Assembly (NCBI GenBank): GCA_020161575.1
Contig: JAIUNR010000001.1
Location: forward strand, 310,001-374,000
From: Pseudomonadota bacterium
GTDB lineage: Bacteria > Pseudomonadota > Alphaproteobacteria > Rhizobiales > Beijerinckiaceae
Direction of reading: 5' to 3'
DNA: 64,000 nt
Part shown: one piece after another, positions 61,073-64,000 of the stretch
How positions within the stretch are numbered: the first letter of the stretch is position 1
Layout: each line of letters opens with the position of its first letter
Position numbers and translations under genes: made by a program
The notes under the pieces: model-generated
Told to the model about the DNA's origin: nothing
Databases searched by the model: none
The model's input: the letters and a program-made list of their open reading frames with translations, nothing else

Positions 61073-64000
61073 TTGCGTGATTTCCTTACCGGCATCGCGG
61101 CTTTGCTTGCCATCGCGCTGATCGCGCTGATGGTCGGGCCGTATTTCGTGGACTGGAACGCGCAACGCGAACGTGCGGCGGCTTGGCTTTCCGAGCAGAT
61201 GGGCGTCGAGATCCGCCTCAACGGCGAATTCCGCCCGGCTTTCCTGCCTGTTCCCGCTTTCGATGCGGAGGAGGTGGAAATCGGCCCGGATCAAAATCCG
61301 TATTTCCGGGCGCGCCGCCTTACTTTCACGCTTTCCGCCGCGGCGCTGCTCGCCGGCAAGCTTCAGGTCAGCGCCATTCGGGCCGACGATGCCCAGATCC
61401 GCCGCGATCTGGTGCGGTTGCCGCAGGAGGGGGCGCTGGAGGTCGTGCCCGACCTGATGCGCCGCATCGCGATCGAGCAGGGCGAGATTTCGGGGCTTGC
61501 GCTGGTCGATTCTGTCTCGCCGAGCCTGCCGGCCGGGCTTCCGCGCTACGACGTTTCCTTCGCCGCGCCCGGCCTTGCGGGGCCGTACAGGATCGACGTG
61601 CTCGACCGTGCGCAGGGGCGTGAATACCATGCGCAGATCGGCAAGTTCGAAGCCGCCCGCGCCCGCCTCAAAGGCGTTGTCGAGGACAAGCATATCGGCG
61701 CCCGCATCTCGCTCGACGGATTGTTCGCCCTGCCGGGCGTGCCGGGCCGCGCGATCTTCGACGGGGCGGTTATCGCCAATGGCAACCCGCTTCTCGGGGG
61801 GGAGGCTGGGCGGCAGGTGCCTTTCCAGCTCGCGGCCCGGGTGATCGCGCAGGGCGATCAGATCGTGGTTGATCCGGCGAACCTCACCTTGGGAACGGGC
61901 GCGGGCGCGGCTCAGCTCGCGGGGCGTGCGCTGGTGGATCTTCTGCCCGAAAGACCGCTTCTCGATCTGCGACTCAGCGCGAAGCGGGCCGATATCGCGC
62001 CCTTCTTCGCCGAAGAGCGTGAGATGTTGGCATCGCTGAAGGTTGTTTCCGCGATGCTCGCGCCCGGCGCCCTGAGCGGCACGCCTTTCGATGCACGGCT
62101 TGAAGTCGGGATCGCCGCCGCGCAACTCGCCGGCGGGCAGGCGCAGGAGGTGCAGATCCGCGCCGGATTGGATGATGGGCACCTCACCTTGCAGAATATC
62201 GGCTTCGGCCTGCCCGGAAATGCGCGCATCGCCTATCGGCGTGACGAGGCGGGCAATGCGGCGGTAGGCGGTGTGCTCGATATCGCGATCGGTGATCTGC
62301 CGAGCTTCATGGCATGGCTTCACGGTCCCGATCTCGCCGCTCACCTGCCGGCTTCGGCGCGTTTCGGCGCGAAGCTCTCCGGTGATCTGGCGGCGATCGC
62401 CATCGGCGACATGGCGTTTGAAACGCCGGTGGGAGTGGTTCGCGGACAGGGAGAATTCCTGCTTCCGCGTGCGGGCGGACGTGGTGCGCCGCGCCTGTCG
62501 CTGAAAGTGCTGTCGGAAAAGTTCGACGCCCGCGTGCTTTCCGCGCTTGATCCCTCGCCGCTGGCCGCGCGTCTTGAACTTGCCGCCGATCTCGATATCC
62601 GCGGCCTCTCGCTCGACGGGCAGGATCTCGGCTCGCTGCTGCTTTCCCTTGAGCGCGATCAGGCGGGCGCCCGCATCCGGCAGATGCGTCTTCGCGGCAA
62701 GCGGGGCGAGGAACTGACCTTGTCCGGCACGATGGGGACGGGGCTGGTGCAACTCGCCGGTAAGCTCGATGCCGAAAGGCTGGGCGATCTCGCACGCCTT
62801 GCCCGTGCGCTGTATCCCGGTGCGTTGACGGAAGCCTTCGCCGCGCGCGCCGCCACGCTCGAACCCGCTCTGGCAGTCGCGCGGATGCGGATCACCAATG
62901 AGGGCGGGCGCGCGGTGTGGGATATCGATGCCGAAGGCCGCCTCGGCGGTACGAAGTTGGCCGGGCGCAGTGTTTCCACGCTTGCGGGGGGCAATTGGCA
63001 CGCCAGTCTGGAGGCGGATCTGTCCAATCCGGATGGTGGCCGTCTCGCGGCGCAACTGCTCGGCCTGCCCCTGCAGGCGGGAAGCTCTGCCGGGCAGGTT
63101 ACGATCAAGGCGCAAGGGGACCCACGCCGTGAGGTGCGCGGCCATGCCGAAGGTGAATTCGGCGGCATGACCTTCCGCTTCGACGGCGGTTTCGGGGCTT
63201 TCCGCTCCAATCCGCTCGATGGACGCCTCACGCTCAAGGCAACGGATCTCCCCGGCTTCGGTCGGCTTTTCGTGCAGGAAACCTCGGTGCGCAATGCTGC
63301 CGCGGAGGTTGCGGGGCGGCTTTATTCCGATCAGGCCAAGCTGACCCTTACCGGCATGGAAGCGCGCATCGGCGGACAACCGGTTTCCGGTGAGATTTCT
63401 TTCGATCTCGCACGCGGCGGGCAGGTGGCCGGGCAATTGCGGACCGGCGCCCTCTCGCTTCCCGCCCTGCTTGCGCCCGCCCTCGGCGATGGCGCGCTCG
63501 ATGGCGAGGGCGGCTGGTCGCGCGCAAGTTTCCCGCCAGCTTTTGCGATGCCGCTCGCGGGCGATCTCTGGATCGAGGCGACGGAGATGCGTTTTGCGAA
63601 CCGTTTTCATCTCAGGCAGCCGCGCTTCGTGTGGCGCTTCGCGCCCGGCGCCACGGCTTTCGAAGGGTTGGAAAGCGCTGTCGGCGAGGGGCGGCTGGGT
63701 GGTGCGTTGGCCCTGATGCGCAGAGGCAGCAAGCTCGAGATCGCGGGGCGGATCGATGCCGCGAGGCTTCCTCTCGGCCTGGGCAGCGCCCGAATCTCCG
63801 GCGACATTCCCTTCGCTGGGGGCGGAAGCACGCCTTTCGAGCTGGTCTCCAGCCTTTCCGGCGCGGGAACCGTCATGCTCGATGGCTTTGTCGTGCCGGA
63901 AGCCGATCCGCTTGCTCTGGCGCGTGTCACGGCGATGCCACTGGAAGCGCTCCAGCCGCTCGACGAGAACCATGTCGGCGGGATCGTGGATCGGGCATTG
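61073..64000 (+). CDS. AsmA-family protein, N-terminal part (gene runs off the window)
   Basis: 976 codons visible, open to the last base. A TTG at 61073 gives the expected start: a short N terminus, one membrane helix (about 3-22, LTGIAALLAIALIALMVGPY), then FVDWNAQRERAAAWLSEQMG, typical of AsmA-like proteins in Rhizobiales. The long remainder has repeating beta-strand blocks of the type GxxLDIAIGDLPSF and LAARLELAADLDIRG, which in this superfamily (AsmA, TamB, YhdP) form a hydrophobic groove for moving phospholipids to the outer membrane. No ATG fits this N terminus, and a TGA at 61043 limits the frame. The C terminus lies outside the window. The oxidase gene ends 71 bases before it. Confidence 0.85.
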   Translation, partial: MRDFLTGIAALLAIALIALMVGPYFVDWNAQRERAAAWLSEQMGVEIRLNGEFRPAFLPVPAFDAEEVEIGPDQNPYFRARRLTFTLSAAALLAGKLQVSAIRADDAQIRRDLVRLPQEGALEVVPDLMRRIAIEQGEISGLALVDSVSPSLPAGLPRYDVSFAAPGLAGPYRIDVLDRAQGREYHAQIGKFEAARARLKGVVEDKHIGARISLDGLFALPGVPGRAIFDGAVIANGNPLLGGEAGRQVPFQLAARVIAQGDQIVVDPANLTLGTGAGAAQLAGRALVDLLPERPLLDLRLSAKRADIAPFFAEEREMLASLKVVSAMLAPGALSGTPFDARLEVGIAAAQLAGGQAQEVQIRAGLDDGHLTLQNIGFGLPGNARIAYRRDEAGNAAVGGVLDIAIGDLPSFMAWLHGPDLAAHLPASARFGAKLSGDLAAIAIGDMAFETPVGVVRGQGEFLLPRAGGRGAPRLSLKVLSEKFDARVLSALDPSPLAARLELAADLDIRGLSLDGQDLGSLLLSLERDQAGARIRQMRLRGKRGEELTLSGTMGTGLVQLAGKLDAERLGDLARLARALYPGALTEAFAARAATLEPALAVARMRITNEGGRAVWDIDAEGRLGGTKLAGRSVSTLAGGNWHASLEADLSNPDGGRLAAQLLGLPLQAGSSAGQVTIKAQGDPRREVRGHAEGEFGGMTFRFDGGFGAFRSNPLDGRLTLKATDLPGFGRLFVQETSVRNAAAEVAGRLYSDQAKLTLTGMEARIGGQPVSGEISFDLARGGQVAGQLRTGALSLPALLAPALGDGALDGEGGWSRASFPPAFAMPLAGDLWIEATEMRFANRFHLRQPRFVWRFAPGATAFEGLESAVGEGRLGGALALMRRGSKLEIAGRIDAARLPLGLGSARISGDIPFAGGGSTPFELVSSLSGAGTVMLDGFVVPEADPLALARVTAMPLEALQPLDENHVGGIVDRAL

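Overview
The window is high-GC chromosomal DNA of an alphaproteobacterium, most probably of the Hyphomicrobiales (Rhizobiales). The evidence is gene order and gene families. A complete division and cell-wall (dcw) cluster runs mraZ-rsmH-ftsL-ftsI-murE-murF-mraY-murD-ftsW-murG-murC-murB-ddl-ftsQ-ftsA-ftsZ and is followed by lpxC, bamD, recN and ligA. The UvrD-type helicase carries a C-terminal DUF3553-like tail. An ArsR-methyltransferase fusion precedes metF-metH. Palindromic repeats of the CGTCATTGCGAGG type, common in alphaproteobacteria, are present. Genus cannot be told from the sequence alone.

Layout. Positions 1-8819 hold the start of glpD, a periplasmic binding protein overlapping a degenerate chemoreceptor, a cytochrome b/ferredoxin-reductase electron-transfer pair, and a FliK-like/FlhB-tail flagellar pair. 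Positions 9027-18444 hold ettA, a small GIY-YIG nuclease gene between two palindromic repeats, a glyoxalase-related protein, the methionine operon (ArsR-methyltransferase, metF, metH) behind a strong palindrome, and a GNAT acetyltransferase. Positions 18441-22067 hold a cell-wall amidase, a glycine-zipper lipoprotein, the RNase P RNA gene, and a methyltransferase-nuclease fusion with an AT-rich central segment. Positions 22092-48228 hold the dcw cluster from the MraZ operator through ftsZ, then lpxC, bamD, recN and ligA. Many junctions are ATGA or TGATG overlaps, and the cluster is interrupted only by one palindromic repeat, a 28-codon leader frame and one extra membrane-protein gene. Positions 48268-54278 hold an oxidase/efflux/peptidase operon on the minus strand, small-protein genes and prmA. 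Positions 54279-56490 are a patchwork accessory region: inverted repeats around a small Cys-rich protein gene, then a LicD-type gene inserted between two 182-base copies of the uvrD 3' end. Positions 56292-64000 hold uvrD, a DUF1993 gene, a D-lactate/glycolate-type FAD oxidase and the start of an AsmA-family gene.

How the genes work together. The central 26 kb makes UDP-MurNAc-pentapeptide, lipid I and lipid II, and builds the divisome (FtsL, FtsI, FtsW, FtsQ, FtsA, FtsZ). MraZ probably controls it through three TGGGN boxes just upstream. LpxC (lipid A) and BamD (outer-membrane assembly) extend this envelope theme, and RecN and LigA add DNA repair and replication. The metF-metH operon closes the methyl cycle under an ArsR-type regulator.

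The points most worth a second look are the duplicated uvrD tail around the LicD gene, the AT-rich target-recognition segment of the methyltransferase, the GIY-YIG gene whose C terminus is supplied by a repeat element, the degenerate chemoreceptor operon, and the structured leaders of murE, murC and lpxC. No tRNA, CRISPR array, prophage, transposase or integrase was seen.
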